Positions 15,176 through 23,969 are shown, counted from the first letter of the stretch. The stretch: 64,000 nt of DNA from Motiliproteus sp965230185 (GCA_965230185.1 OZ245995.1:4092001-4156000), one strand, 5' to 3'. Translations and numbers: made by a program. The notes: generated by a model from the sequence alone, not told the origin.

Positions 15176-16069
15176 TCAGACGATCAGGTCCAGAAAGGTA
15201 CTGCGTGAATCAATGCCCTGCATGGCACCGGTTTCGATAACCCGCTGCTGAATTTCACTGACCCGGCTGTTCAGTTCACGCAGCTGATCCGCAAAAGCTT
15301 CCCGCTGCTCCCGGGAACGCGCCAGTCGATCCTGAACCGTATCACGGTTCTGCTCCGCAGCGGCGGGACTTTCATCCGGCTGATCCTCATCCTGCTGCTG
15401 AGCCGCTTCCCCGGACTCTGTTGGTGCCAGGGATTCCGGCTCGGAGCGGGCAATCTCCGCCTGCGCTTCCACCAGCATCGCCTGGGCGCGCGCAGCAACC
15501 TGAATATCCTGAGGGGAAGGATTCGCCGGCGCCAGCGCCGCCTGTATGATGGTGCGGGCCTTTTCTATGGTTGCCCGGGGATCACCACTGACCGGACTGG
15601 TGTCAATGGAGACTTCACCGGCGGTGGCATATAAGCGACCGTCCGGCCCGCGGGTATAGTCCAGACTCGGTGCTCCGGCAATGCTGCCACCAGCGGCTGC
15701 ATGAGCCGCTTCATGGGCCCGGACTTCCCGGTCCCGCTTGCTGAGTGACCGAATCTCCGCCAGTTCCCGGGCCTCTTCGGTGCTGTCAGCGGCTCGCTGT
15801 TCAACAGCCGATGAACTGCTTACGGGATGACCCGGATGATCCCCGCCGGCAGCGCTATGGGCTTCGGTGTGTCCTCCGCTCGCATCACGGCCTGAAGCCT
15901 CAGCGGCTTCAGCAGATATCCGTACGGTGCCAGGTGAAACTAAAGAGGAGGAAGAGGAAGCAGGAGACGCTGAAGCATTAGGTTCAGGATCAGAAAGAGA
16001 CCGTCGCGGCACGCCATCGACGGTCTGAAGAGTGTTCTGTAACCCACTAAGGGAGACGCCTGCTTCCAC
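15176..16069 (-). CDS. SprA-related putative metalloprotease
   Basis: About 297 aa. The first half is low complexity (Ser/Ala/Glu/Gly). The conserved core (about 115-215) carries 'SKRDREVRAHEAAHAAAGG', with an HExxH zinc motif (HEAAH), then 'YTRGPDGRLYATAGEVSID' and 'PRATIEKARTIIQAALAPANPSPQDIQVAA', all typical of the SprA-related/CJM1_0395-type putative metalloprotease family. A coiled-coil tail follows. The protein has no signal peptide and its function is not established. The GTG at 16069 has GAGAGG 5 bp upstream; a GTG at 16075 is also possible. The 98-aa Ser/Thr-rich gene precedes it by 36 bp. Confidence 0.8.
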   Translation of the reverse strand: MEAGVSLSGLQNTLQTVDGVPRRSLSDPEPNASASPASSSSSLVSPGTVRISAEAAEASGRDASGGHTEAHSAAGGDHPGHPVSSSSAVEQRAADSTEEARELAEIRSLSKRDREVRAHEAAHAAAGGSIAGAPSLDYTRGPDGRLYATAGEVSIDTSPVSGDPRATIEKARTIIQAALAPANPSPQDIQVAARAQAMLVEAQAEIARSEPESLAPTESGEAAQQQDEDQPDESPAAAEQNRDTVQDRLARSREQREAFADQLRELNSRVSEIQQRVIETGAMQGIDSRSTFLDLIV

Positions 16070-16105
16070 ATGCACCTCTCTTGTCAGTTAGTCCGCCTGA
16101 TTGAA

Positions 16106-16402
16106 TCAGGCAGTAGTATCGATTATCTGGCCCAGCCCGCCGGACTCAAGTCCCAGAGAGGTTCCCAGCACCTGGTCGGTGGAGGTCACGACCTGGGTGC
16201 TCTGCGCTGAAACGGTTTCTGAGGTTGACTGCTCAACCGGCTGAGTTGCTTCACTGCTGCTGGACCGACCGGTCGCCTGCACGCTCTCTTCCGACTGGCC
16301 CTCATCGCGGTTTTCCGCAGCGGTACGCTGAACCGTCTCACCACCACGATTATTGGCACCCAGCGCGGTTGAGACCGATGTAGTTAAAGCGGGGATCTGC
16401 AT
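16106..16402 (-). CDS. Small Ser/Thr/Gln-rich hypothetical protein
   Basis: A 98-aa protein opening MQIPALTTSVSTALGANNR, followed by a low-complexity Ser/Thr/Glu/Gln region. It has no signal peptide, membrane segment or recognised domain. GGAGGG precedes the ATG at 16402 with good spacing, and it is co-oriented 36 bp upstream of the SprA-related gene, so the two are probably an operon. The bias toward Ser/Thr/Glu/Gln resembles the N-terminal half of its neighbour. Not recognised as any family. Confidence 0.6.
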   Translation of the reverse strand: MQIPALTTSVSTALGANNRGGETVQRTAAENRDEGQSEESVQATGRSSSSEATQPVEQSTSETVSAQSTQVVTSTDQVLGTSLGLESGGLGQIIDTTA

Positions 16403-16462
16403 CGCCGAACCCTCCGATCAGCTGTATGACAGCGGCCATTATAGATCAGAATCGACAGCTGG

Positions 16463-17155
16463 TCATTCATTACCCAACAGGTAGTTGACACCGGTCAACA
16501 GATGATCAGCCGCCTGCTCCGGCTCAGCACTCTCCAGAAAGGGCACCTCCCCCAGCAACGGAGCCCGGATTCTCATTTTCAGGGTCTCCAGATTCTGCGA
16601 ATAGCAGTCCATCTGCGGGTCGACGCGATTAGCCACCCAGCCCGCCAGCGGCAGGCCATCGGCCGCAATGGCCTCGGCCGTCAGCAGGGCATGGTTAAGA
16701 CAACCCAGCCGCATACCGACCACCAGGATCACCGGCAACTGCAGACGTTTCGGCAGCTCCGACAGGTCCTCCCGGTGATTCAGCGGTACCCGCCAGCCAC
16801 CGGCTCCTTCGATCAGCATCAGATCGGCCGGCTGCATCATTGCACCTCGGCAGTAGCCCACCAGTCGTTCCGAAGTCAGCTGCTTGCCCTCGCGTTCTGC
16901 AGCAATGTGCGGGGCGATGGCTTCTTTCAGCAAGACCGGGTTGATCTGTTCATAGGCCAGCGACTGATTGCTGTAGCGCTGCAGGATCAGCGCGTCATCG
17001 TTTCGTGGTCCGGCATCGGTATCGTCGGCACCGGCGGCCACCGGTTTCAGGGCAGCCGTTCTGGCGCCCTGCCGATCAGCGGCCTCAAGCATGGCCGCTG
17101 TTATCAGTGTTTTGCCGGCATCGGTATCGGTGCCGGTAATAAAGAATCTTTTCAC
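16463..17155 (-). CDS. bioD: Dethiobiotin synthetase
   Basis: About 230 aa. Converts 7,8-diaminopelargonic acid, CO2 and ATP to dethiobiotin. It starts 'VKRFFITGTDTDAGKTLITA', which holds the BioD P-loop (GTDTDAGKT), and has 'LKPVAAGADDTDAGPRNDDALIL', 'IEGAGGWRVPLN' and 'LVVGMRLGCLNHALLTAEAI'. The GTG at 17155 is taken as the start because the family begins right there; an ATG at 17221, with AAGGAG 12 bp ahead, would add 22 basic residues. It is the last gene of the bioB-F-H-C-D cluster, separated from bioC by 123 bp. Confidence 0.93.
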   Translation of the reverse strand: MKRFFITGTDTDAGKTLITAAMLEAADRQGARTAALKPVAAGADDTDAGPRNDDALILQRYSNQSLAYEQINPVLLKEAIAPHIAAEREGKQLTSERLVGYCRGAMMQPADLMLIEGAGGWRVPLNHREDLSELPKRLQLPVILVVGMRLGCLNHALLTAEAIAADGLPLAGWVANRVDPQMDCYSQNLETLKMRIRAPLLGEVPFLESAEPEQAADHLLTGVNYLLGNE

Positions 17156-17224
17156 CCCGGTTCGTCTCTCTTTTCCAGATCTCTTTCTCAGTAGCGTTGT
17201 CAGTACAGGTTCTCTGTGCATTTT

Positions 17225-17255
17225 CCCGAACCACTCCTTACCAAAGTGGCTCGGG
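17225..17255. promoter_or_regulatory. Hairpin between bioC and bioD
   Basis: An 11-bp inverted repeat with one mismatch (CCCGAACCACT and AGTGGCTCGGG, 9-base loop) lies in the bioC-bioD gap. On the minus strand it encloses an AAGGAG sequence 12 bp ahead of an ATG at 17221 that is in frame with bioD, so it could occlude that site. It lacks a T-run and is not an intrinsic terminator. Confidence 0.3.
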
Positions 17256-17278
17256 GCTGCCGTGACAATCAGCGAAAA

Positions 17279-18091
17279 TCAGGGCTTTCGATACAGCCCA
17301 TAAAACACCTGGTAGGTCGCCGGTAACATGCCATTGGCTTTGCGAAACCCTTCATAGGCGGCCCGGAAAGTCTGGATTCGCTGCCTGCCGGCAAGACCCG
17401 TAATCCGACCCTGATTGAGGTTATGAGCACCGATTCCTTTCAGTTCGTCGGTCAGCTGCTTCAGGCGCTGATATTCGAGCTCGATCGACTGCTCTTCAAA
17501 CCACAGCTGCTCAAATGCCGCCAGCGACTGTTGCAGTCGCTGTCGTGACTGAAAGCGATTCACATGGACATAGTCGTCGACCTGCGCCCAGGCATCCCGC
17601 AACTGGTGCAGTGTTTCCGGTCCCAGATTGGAAAAGGCCAGGGTCCCGCCCGGTTTCAGCACCCGCCATAACTCAGCAAACAGGGCCGGCAGATTTTCGC
17701 ACCACTGAATAGAAAAGCTGGTGAATATGCCATCAACACTGCTGTCCGCCAGCGGCAGCAGTTCGGCATCGGCACACAGCCAGTCAATCTTCGCCCCGCC
17801 ACGTCGGTCACGGGCATAATTCAGCATCCCTTCGGCAAGGTCCAGTGCCAGTACCCGCTCAACCCTGTCAATTTCTGCAACAGCCGACGAGAAATAGCCG
17901 GTGCCACAGCCCAGATCCATCACCCTGCCAGCCAGCAGCGGGGCAGCGCGCTCCAGTAACCTGTGCCCCACCTGACGCTGAACTGCGGCGCTGGAATCGT
18001 AGCTCCCGGCCGCCCGGCTGAACGAATGGGCTATCTGTTGTTTGTCGATAGAGGATGTTCTTTCCGTTTTATCAGCCAGTGCATCAGGCAT
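17279..18091 (-). CDS. bioC: Malonyl-ACP O-methyltransferase
   Basis: About 270 aa. Methylates malonyl-ACP to start pimeloyl synthesis on the fatty-acid machinery. It has the SAM-binding motif I 'VMDLGCGTGYFSSAVAE', then 'VLALDLAEGMLNYAR', 'DGIFTSFSIQWCENL' and 'VLKPGGTLAFSNLGPETLHQLR', the last being characteristic of BioC. The N-terminal 'IAHSFSRAAGSYDSSAAVQRQ' also matches. The ATG at 18091 overlaps the bioH stop by 8 bp, which marks it as the true start and rules out the longer frame to 18187. It works with BioH, which removes the methyl group later. Confidence 0.95.
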   Translation of the reverse strand: MPDALADKTERTSSIDKQQIAHSFSRAAGSYDSSAAVQRQVGHRLLERAAPLLAGRVMDLGCGTGYFSSAVAEIDRVERVLALDLAEGMLNYARDRRGGAKIDWLCADAELLPLADSSVDGIFTSFSIQWCENLPALFAELWRVLKPGGTLAFSNLGPETLHQLRDAWAQVDDYVHVNRFQSRQRLQQSLAAFEQLWFEEQSIELEYQRLKQLTDELKGIGAHNLNQGRITGLAGRQRIQTFRAAYEGFRKANGMLPATYQVFYGLYRKP

Positions 18092-18872
18092 CGGCCAGCT
18101 CCTCATGAAAATCAACGATTCGCGCCGCCATCGCCTCTGGCTGATCCAGGAACGGCAGATGGCTACAATCGGAAACGATCTCGCCACAACCGGTCAGAGC
18201 CGGCTGGTCCACGACTGCAGCCGGCACCAGGGCATCCGACTCGGCCAGCAGGTGTAAGCGGGGGCATTCAACGGCACCGAACAGCGCCCGGTAATCCCGG
18301 TTCAGCAGTTCCAGCGCCGGCACCAGCCCGGTGGGTGGGCACTGCCGGTAAAGGGACAGCACCGACTTCAGTTGCCGGATGACATGCTTCGGTTGCTGAC
18401 TGCCCTGAGCCATCAGCATCACAAAGCGATTCAGGGTTTTCTGCCAGTCCTGGCGCAACTCCTCACCGAAGGAGGCAAAGGTCTCCGCCGGCATCCCTGA
18501 CGGATAGTTGTCTTGCTGCACGAAGCACGGATTGCTGGCGACGGTAATCACGCCTCTGACCAGTTGTGGCCGGCTGCGAGCCAGCTCCATGGCGACGATG
18601 CCCCCCAGTGACCAGCCCAGCCAGAGTGCAGGGCCTTGCAGTCGGGGACCCAGCTGTTGCTGCACCATCTCCGCCAGCTGTTCGACGGACCAGTGTTCAG
18701 GCCGAATACCGGCACTCCGGCCCATGCCGGGCAGATCGATGGCTAACAGCCGAAAATGAGGGGTCAGCGACGGCAGCCAGGAGTGCCAGACCGCACTGTG
18801 CATACCCCAGCCGTGCATCAATACCAGTGCCGGTTTATCGCTGTCGCCGGTCACTTCAGAGAACAGCGTCAC
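18084..18872 (-). CDS. bioH: Pimeloyl-ACP methyl ester esterase
   Basis: A 262-aa alpha/beta hydrolase that removes the methyl group from pimeloyl-ACP methyl ester. Motifs are 'LVLMHGWGMHSAVW' (oxyanion), 'LGWSLGGIVAMELA' (nucleophile Ser in GWSLGG), 'ESDALVP' (Asp) and 'CSHLPFLDQPE' (His). The 'ASNPCFV' stretch is typical of BioH. It overlaps the upstream bioF by 4 bp and the downstream bioC by 8 bp, so translation of F-H-C is tightly coupled. Confidence 0.95.
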   Translation of the reverse strand: MTLFSEVTGDSDKPALVLMHGWGMHSAVWHSWLPSLTPHFRLLAIDLPGMGRSAGIRPEHWSVEQLAEMVQQQLGPRLQGPALWLGWSLGGIVAMELARSRPQLVRGVITVASNPCFVQQDNYPSGMPAETFASFGEELRQDWQKTLNRFVMLMAQGSQQPKHVIRQLKSVLSLYRQCPPTGLVPALELLNRDYRALFGAVECPRLHLLAESDALVPAAVVDQPALTGCGEIVSDCSHLPFLDQPEAMAARIVDFHEELADA

Positions 18873-20038
18873 TGCTGGCCACCTCCGGCTGTCGCCAGTG
18901 CATCCAGCAGGCGATCGACCTGCTGTTCGCTGTGAGCCGCACTGAGGGTTACCCGCAGCCGGGCACTGCCGGCCGGGACGGTCGGTGGCCGAATAGCACC
19001 GACGAAAATGCCCTGCTGCTCCAGCGCTTCGCTGATCGCCATGGCGCGGGCGGAATCGCCGATCAGAATCGGTTGAATCGGTGTCGGTGAATCCATCAGG
19101 GTCAGCCCCAGTTGTGCTGCCCCCTGCCGGAAGCGATCGATCAGCACACCCAGTTGCTGTCGCAGCGCCTGTCCCTCACGGACCAGCTTCAGACTGGCCA
19201 GTGTCGCCGCCGCCACCGCCGGCGGTATTGCGGTAGTGTAGATATAGGTACGGGCATACTGGATCAGTGTTTCAATCAGGGTTTCACTGCCAGCCACAAA
19301 AGCCCCGGAAGTCCCGAACGCCTTGCCCAGTGTCCCTACCAGCACCGGTACCTGCTGCTGACTGAGACCGAAATGCTCAACACAACCGCCACCGGTCTCA
19401 CCGAGACAGCCAAAGCCGTGAGCATCATCGACCATCAGCCAGCCATTTTCCGATTCAGCCTGCAGGCAGAGTTCCGGCAATGCCGCCAGATCGCCATCCA
19501 TGCTGAAGACGCCATCGGTCACCACCAGTTTGCGATCAGCGGTGGAGCGCTGCATACGTGTTCTGAGACTTTCGACATCATTGTGAAGATAGCGCTGGAA
19601 ACGGGCACCGCTTAACAGACCGGCATCCAGCAACGAGGCATGGTTGAGGCGATCTTCGAAGACCGCATCGTTACTGCCGATCAGGGCGTTGACGGTACCG
19701 AGGTTGGCCATGTAGCCGGTGGAAAACAGCAGCGCTCGGGGACGGCCGGTAAAATCTGCCAGCGCCTCTTCCAGCTGATGATGAAGCCGGCTGTGGCCAT
19801 TCACCAGGTGAGATGCGCCGCTGCCAACACCGTACTCATCGGCAGCTCGCTGAAAAGCGCTGATCAGCTCCGGCCGGTTAGCGAGTCCCAGATAATCGTT
19901 ACTGCAGAAACCCAGGTAGCGGCGACCATCGACCACCACCTCGGGACCCTGAGCAGACTCCAGCACCCGACGCTGACGATACAGGTGTTGCTGCTTACGT
20001 AGCTGCAGTTGTTCTGCAAGCTGATCAAAGCCGCTCAT
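18869..20038 (-). CDS. bioF: 8-amino-7-oxononanoate synthase
   Basis: A 389-aa PLP-dependent enzyme that condenses pimeloyl-ACP with L-alanine. The PLP lysine lies in 'VGTLGKAFGTSGAFV'. Also visible are 'FCSNDYLGLANRPELI', 'GVGSGASHLVNGHSRLH' and 'WLMVDDAHGFGCLGETG', all classic alpha-oxoamine synthase signatures. The length is normal. The start ATG at 20038 is 31 bp after the bioB stop, and the 3' end overlaps bioH by 4 bp. Confidence 0.96.
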   Translation of the reverse strand: MSGFDQLAEQLQLRKQQHLYRQRRVLESAQGPEVVVDGRRYLGFCSNDYLGLANRPELISAFQRAADEYGVGSGASHLVNGHSRLHHQLEEALADFTGRPRALLFSTGYMANLGTVNALIGSNDAVFEDRLNHASLLDAGLLSGARFQRYLHNDVESLRTRMQRSTADRKLVVTDGVFSMDGDLAALPELCLQAESENGWLMVDDAHGFGCLGETGGGCVEHFGLSQQQVPVLVGTLGKAFGTSGAFVAGSETLIETLIQYARTYIYTTAIPPAVAAATLASLKLVREGQALRQQLGVLIDRFRQGAAQLGLTLMDSPTPIQPILIGDSARAMAISEALEQQGIFVGAIRPPTVPAGSARLRVTLSAAHSEQQVDRLLDALATAGGGQQ

Positions 20039-20069
20039 TCGGCGATCCCTTATCTGTTGTCAGCCCGGC

Positions 20070-21119
20070 TCAGGAAGCGTCGTAGAACAGTGACTCGTTT
20101 TTCTGATCCTGAATCTGACTGAGCAGCGCCTGCTCATGAGCTTCATCGGAAGCCTCTTCACGCTGCTCCGGATTGATACCCAGCTTGTTGAACAGCTGAC
20201 GGTCGGAATCTGCTTCCGGATTGTCGGTGGTCAGCAGTTTCTCACCATAGAAGATAGAGTTGGCGCCGGCCATAAAACACATCGACTGCATCTGTTCATT
20301 CATGCGCTGACGGCCGGCGGAAAGCCGGACGTGGGATTTCGGCATCAGAATCCGGGCCACGGCGATGGTACGGATAAAATCAAAAGGCTCCAGGTCCTCG
20401 ACCGAGTCCAGTGGCGTGCCTTCAACCTTCACCAGCATATTGATCGGTACGCTTTCCGGATGGTCAGGCATGTTGGCCAGAGTCAGCAGCAGTCCGACCC
20501 GGTCACTGAGTTCCTCACCCATGCCCATGATGCCGCCACAGCAGACCTTCATGCCGGCGTCGCGAACATTCTGCAGCGTATCAAGCCGATCCTGATAGCT
20601 GCGAGTGGTAATAATGCTGCCGTAATATTCGGGAGAGGTGTCCAGATTATGGTTGTAGTAATCGAGGCCGGCTTCGGCCAGCGACTGCGCCTGGTCACCA
20701 TCCAGCATGCCCAGAGTCATGCAGGCTTCCAGCCCCATGTCCTTAACGCCTCTGATCATCTCCAGCACGTAGGGCATATCTTTGGCCCGCGGGCTGCTCC
20801 AGGCGGCGCCCATGCAGAAACGGGTGGCGCCTTTCTCCTTCGCCGCCTCTGCTTCCCGCAGCACCTGCTTGACCTTCAGCAGTCGCTCGGCTTCCAGGTC
20901 GGTGCAGTTATGGGCACTCTGCGGGCAGTATTTGCAGTCTTCAGGGCAGGCACCGGTTTTAATTGATAACAGGGTACTGACCTGTACGGCATTGGGATCG
21001 AAGTTCTGACGGTGAACCACCTGGGCCTGAAACATCAGGTCATTAAAGGGCAGCTCAAATAACGCCCGGACCTCTTCTGCAGTCCAGTCATGACGGATTT
21101 GTTCGGTCTGCGGCAGCAT
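20070..21119 (-). CDS. bioB: Biotin synthase
   Basis: A 349-aa radical-SAM enzyme that inserts sulfur into dethiobiotin. The radical-SAM cluster motif 'GACPEDCKYCPQSAHN' (CxxxCxxC) is intact, as are 'YYNHNLDTSPEYYG' and 'VRLSAGRQRM', the latter supplying the [2Fe-2S] arginine ligand. GGAAGGAAG precedes the ATG at 21119. It is the first gene of the biotin cluster; its leader contains a 23-bp palindrome but no recognisable BirA-type operator. Confidence 0.97.
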   Translation of the reverse strand: MLPQTEQIRHDWTAEEVRALFELPFNDLMFQAQVVHRQNFDPNAVQVSTLLSIKTGACPEDCKYCPQSAHNCTDLEAERLLKVKQVLREAEAAKEKGATRFCMGAAWSSPRAKDMPYVLEMIRGVKDMGLEACMTLGMLDGDQAQSLAEAGLDYYNHNLDTSPEYYGSIITTRSYQDRLDTLQNVRDAGMKVCCGGIMGMGEELSDRVGLLLTLANMPDHPESVPINMLVKVEGTPLDSVEDLEPFDFIRTIAVARILMPKSHVRLSAGRQRMNEQMQSMCFMAGANSIFYGEKLLTTDNPEADSDRQLFNKLGINPEQREEASDEAHEQALLSQIQDQKNESLFYDAS

Positions 21120-21169
21120 CAGTACTTCCTTCCCGTAGATTAATCAGTGGCTCAGTTAAGTTCGGCCTG

Positions 21170-21192
21170 CTGAACGGACCGGGTCCGATCAG
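21170..21192. promoter_or_regulatory. 23-bp palindrome in the bioB-comF intergenic region
   Basis: An inverted repeat with 11-base arms and a single central base: CTGAaCGGACC on the left, GGTCCGaTCAG on the right, with one mismatch in the arms. It lies 51-73 bases upstream of bioB, between the divergent bioB and comF genes. It does not resemble the enterobacterial BirA operator. It could be an operator for another regulator or a leader hairpin. Confidence 0.4.
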
Positions 21193-21283
21193 CGTAAATC
21201 GTTGTTTGCCCGCCCAGCCATTAAAGCCATTAACAGGTGCCCAGAACAATTCTGACCGAATATATTCCGGCCCCCGGAGCAAC

Positions 21284-21289
21284 TATACT
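21284..21289 (+). promoter_or_regulatory. Putative -10 box for comF
   Basis: TATACT on the plus strand lies 57 bases upstream of the comF ATG at 21346. No clear -35 is seen, so this is a weak call. Confidence 0.25.
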
Positions 21290-21345
21290 GTAGCGAACGG
21301 TCACCAGACCGCCCATGATAAGTGCAGGGACGCATCTGTCAACCT

Positions 21346-22056
21346 ATGTTTTCACCAGAAGACTACATCAGGTTAATTTTTAACCACTCGTTATGCCTGC
21401 TTTGTAGCGACAGAATCGCTGAAGGCAGCCTGATCTGTCCGTCCTGTCAGGCCGATCTGCCCTGGCTGCACAACCAGTGCTACCAGTGCGCCGAGCCGCT
21501 TGTTGAGACAACCAGCACCCAGCGTTGTGGCCGCTGCCTGAGACGACCTCCGGCGTTTGATCACAGTCTGGTGCCATTTCTCTACCTGTTCCCGGTCGAT
21601 CGGCTGACGGCCTGCCTGAAAAACCGTGGCCGGCTGCAGATTATCGAGCTGGCCGCCCGGTTGTTCTGTCACCGCTTTGCCGAACAGATCCACGCCAGTC
21701 CACCACAGCTGATTGTGCCGGTGCCGCTGCACTCTCGCCGGCAACGACAGCGAGGTTATAATCAGGCTGCCGAGTGGGGACTGCGGTTATCCCGCCAGCT
21801 GGAGATCCCCTGCGATCGCAGACTCTGTCGGCGAATTCTGGATACGCCCCATCAGCAGGGTCTGACCGCAACAGAACGGCGGCGGAACCTGCGGGGCGCT
21901 TTTCAGGTCACCTCGCCGCCACCGGTGGAGCATATCGCCCTGGTCGACGATGTTATCACCACCGGCTCCACCCTGGATGCGCTGGCTCAGGAACTGAAAA
22001 AGCAGGGGATCAGTCGGGTGGATGTCTGGTGCCTGGCACGAACACCGGCTCGCTGA
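21346..22056 (+). CDS. comF: ComF family phosphoribosyltransferase-like protein
   Basis: About 236 aa. The N-terminal zinc-ribbon cysteines appear as 'CLLCSDRIAEGSLICPSCQ' and 'CYQCAEPL...CGRCLRRPP'. The C-terminal half is a type I phosphoribosyltransferase fold with 'LIVPVPLHSRRQRQRGYNQA' and the PRPP motif 'IALVDDVITTGSTLDAL'. ComF (GntX in E. coli) is needed for DNA uptake or use of DNA as a nutrient; the biochemical activity is unproven. The ATG at 21346 is preferred over a GTG at 21322. It is divergent from bioB. Confidence 0.9.
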   Translation: MFSPEDYIRLIFNHSLCLLCSDRIAEGSLICPSCQADLPWLHNQCYQCAEPLVETTSTQRCGRCLRRPPAFDHSLVPFLYLFPVDRLTACLKNRGRLQIIELAARLFCHRFAEQIHASPPQLIVPVPLHSRRQRQRGYNQAAEWGLRLSRQLEIPCDRRLCRRILDTPHQQGLTATERRRNLRGAFQVTSPPPVEHIALVDDVITTGSTLDALAQELKKQGISRVDVWCLARTPAR

Positions 22057-22161
22057 ACCTCTTTCTCACTGTTCTCCCTGGCTGATCCGGCTTTAACGCC
22101 CCTCCATAATGCCCCATAATCGTCACTACCTGCGGCAGCCGACACCCGGCAGCCGCCACCG

Positions 22162-23187
22162 ATGATGATTGTTGCTATGGATACCGACCAGCACCCTGAA
22201 AATCACCACCCCTATGAGTCTCTGACACCGGATACCGTGCTGGATGCTGTTGAATCACTGGACTACCTCAGCGATGCCCGCATACTGGCGCTCAACAGTT
22301 ATGAGAATCGCGTCTACCAGGTCGGAATCGAAGAACAGCCACCACTGATCGCCAAGTTCTATCGACCGGATCGCTGGAACGCCGAGCAGATTCTGGAAGA
22401 GCACCGCTTCAGTCAGGCGCTGGCAGATGCCGATATCCCGGTGGTTCCACCACTGCGGGATGAGCAGGGAAAAACGCTGCACAGTTACGGTGGCTTCGAT
22501 TTTGCCCTGTTTCCACGTCGCGGGGGCCACGCCCCGGAACTGGATAATCTGGACAATCTTTACATCCTCGGCCGGACCCTGGGACGGATTCACCTGGTCG
22601 GTCAGGCGCAATCCTTTCAGCATCGCCCGGCACTGGACATTCTCAGCTTCGGCCATCACAGCCGTCGATTTCTGATCGAAGGCGGCTGGTTGCCGGAGGA
22701 TCAACGTTACGAATATCAGCGAGTGACCGCAGAACTGCTGGAACTGATCGAGGAGGCCTTCGGCCGGGTCGATTCACTGGTCAGTATCCGCCTGCACGGA
22801 GACTGTCATCCCGGTAATATCCTCTGGCGGGATGATACCCCTCACTTCGTTGATTTCGATGATTGTCGCAGCGGGCCGGCAGTCCAGGACCTGTGGATGA
22901 TGATCTCCGGCGACCGCAACCAGCAGTCACTTCAGATCAATGAGCTGGTGGAGGGCTATGAGGAATTTCTGCCCTTTAACCGCGCCGAGTTGCAGCTGAT
23001 TGAACCGCTGCGGGCATTACGGATCATGCATTATGCCGCCTGGCTGGCCCGACGCTGGCAGGACCCGGCATTTCCCACCCATTTCCCCTGGTTTAACAGC
23101 CACGCCTACTGGCTCGGTCATGTGATGGAACTGCGGGAGCTGGTCGATGCGATTCAGCGTCCGCCGCTGCAGGTCGGCGCCTTCTGA
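22162..23187 (+). CDS. srkA: Stress response kinase A (YihE-type)
   Basis: A 341-aa protein kinase of the aminoglycoside-phosphotransferase-like fold. The catalytic loop 'IRLHGDCHPGNILW' and the metal motif 'FVDFDDCRSGPAVQDLW' are intact, and 'LIAKFYRPDRWN' supplies the ATP-binding lysine. The 'PEQILEEHRF' and 'FPRRGGHAPELDN' blocks match SrkA, which counteracts programmed death under stress in E. coli. Three candidate starts (22162, 22165, 22177) lie close together and none has a strong ribosome site. The stop overlaps the esterase ATG (TGATG). Confidence 0.92.
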   Translation: MMIVAMDTDQHPENHHPYESLTPDTVLDAVESLDYLSDARILALNSYENRVYQVGIEEQPPLIAKFYRPDRWNAEQILEEHRFSQALADADIPVVPPLRDEQGKTLHSYGGFDFALFPRRGGHAPELDNLDNLYILGRTLGRIHLVGQAQSFQHRPALDILSFGHHSRRFLIEGGWLPEDQRYEYQRVTAELLELIEEAFGRVDSLVSIRLHGDCHPGNILWRDDTPHFVDFDDCRSGPAVQDLWMMISGDRNQQSLQINELVEGYEEFLPFNRAELQLIEPLRALRIMHYAAWLARRWQDPAFPTHFPWFNSHAYWLGHVMELRELVDAIQRPPLQVGAF

Positions 23188-23825
23188 TGTTCGGAGTGGC
23201 TGTGCCTCTGCCGGTGCCTGATAGTGTATGGCGCGCTCTGCTACTGATACTGGCACTGCTGCTGAACGGCTGTGACGATTCGCCGCAACTGCCATCGCTG
23301 AGCCCCGGCGCCACCATCCTCGCATTCGGCGACAGCCTGACCGCCGGCAAAGGTGCCGCCGCCAGCCGGAGTTACCCGGTGGTACTCAGCGAGCTGACCG
23401 GCCTGAAGGTGGTTAATGCCGGCATCTCCGGAGAACTCAGCAGCAATGGCCTGATCCGGCTGCCGGCGCTGCTGGACCAGCACCAGCCGGAACTGCTGAT
23501 TATCTGTCACGGCGGCAATGACCTGCTGCAGAAACGGAGCACAGAACAGCTGATCGACAACCTCCGGCAGATGGCCGAGGCGGCCAGAAGGCGGGGGGTT
23601 GCGGTGCTGCTTATCAGTGTTCCCCGACCAAAGCTGATTCTCAGCTCCAACCCGGACTATCAGGCGCTGGCCGAGGAGCTGGAACTGCCCTGGCTGGATG
23701 GTATTCTGGAACAGATACTGGCGAATCCCGGGCTGAAGAGCGACAGCGTTCACCCCAACGCCGCCGGTTACCGGCTTCTGGCCGAGCGGATCGCCGGGCG
23801 ACTGCAGGAATTGCAGGCACTCTGA
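23187..23825 (+). CDS. GDSL-family lipoprotein esterase (TesA-like)
   Basis: A 212-aa SGNH hydrolase. Block I 'ILAFGDSLTAGKG' (Ser), a Gly in 'VVNAGISGELSSNGL', 'CHGGNDLL' (Asn) and 'DSVHPNAAGYRLLAERI' (Asp/His) are all present, so it should be active as an arylesterase/thioesterase/lysophospholipase. A hydrophobic N-terminus ends in 'LLNGC', a lipobox-like sequence, which suggests a lipoprotein; asparagine at that position is unusual. Translationally coupled to srkA. Confidence 0.9.
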   Translation: MFGVAVPLPVPDSVWRALLLILALLLNGCDDSPQLPSLSPGATILAFGDSLTAGKGAAASRSYPVVLSELTGLKVVNAGISGELSSNGLIRLPALLDQHQPELLIICHGGNDLLQKRSTEQLIDNLRQMAEAARRRGVAVLLISVPRPKLILSSNPDYQALAEELELPWLDGILEQILANPGLKSDSVHPNAAGYRLLAERIAGRLQELQAL

Positions 23826-23915
23826 TCCTGTCGGCCGTTGATCCGAGAAAATCCACGCCGGTGACAGGGCGCCCGGAACCCTTTCAGGCCGCTCGCTATC
23901 CGGGCCGGTCGCTCA

Positions 23916-23921
23916 TATAAT
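23916..23921 (+). promoter_or_regulatory. Putative -10 box for trmO
   Basis: A perfect TATAAT in the 144-bp gap between the esterase and trmO, 49 bases ahead of the trmO start. No good -35 hexamer is seen at the expected distance, so confidence is low. Confidence 0.3.
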
Positions 23922-23969
23922 GGCCCCCGATAACCGCCTCACGCAGCCCCAGTTCCGGAATCCCCCAGT

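Noticed and set aside
16422..16432. CTGTATGACAG as a LexA/SOS box
   Set aside because: The spacing between CTGT and ACAG is 3 bases rather than 8, and no SOS gene is adjacent.
21130..21345. A BirA biotin operator upstream of bioB
   Set aside because: No sequence resembling TTGTAAACC-N15-GGTTTACAA is present; only the unrelated 23-bp palindrome was found.
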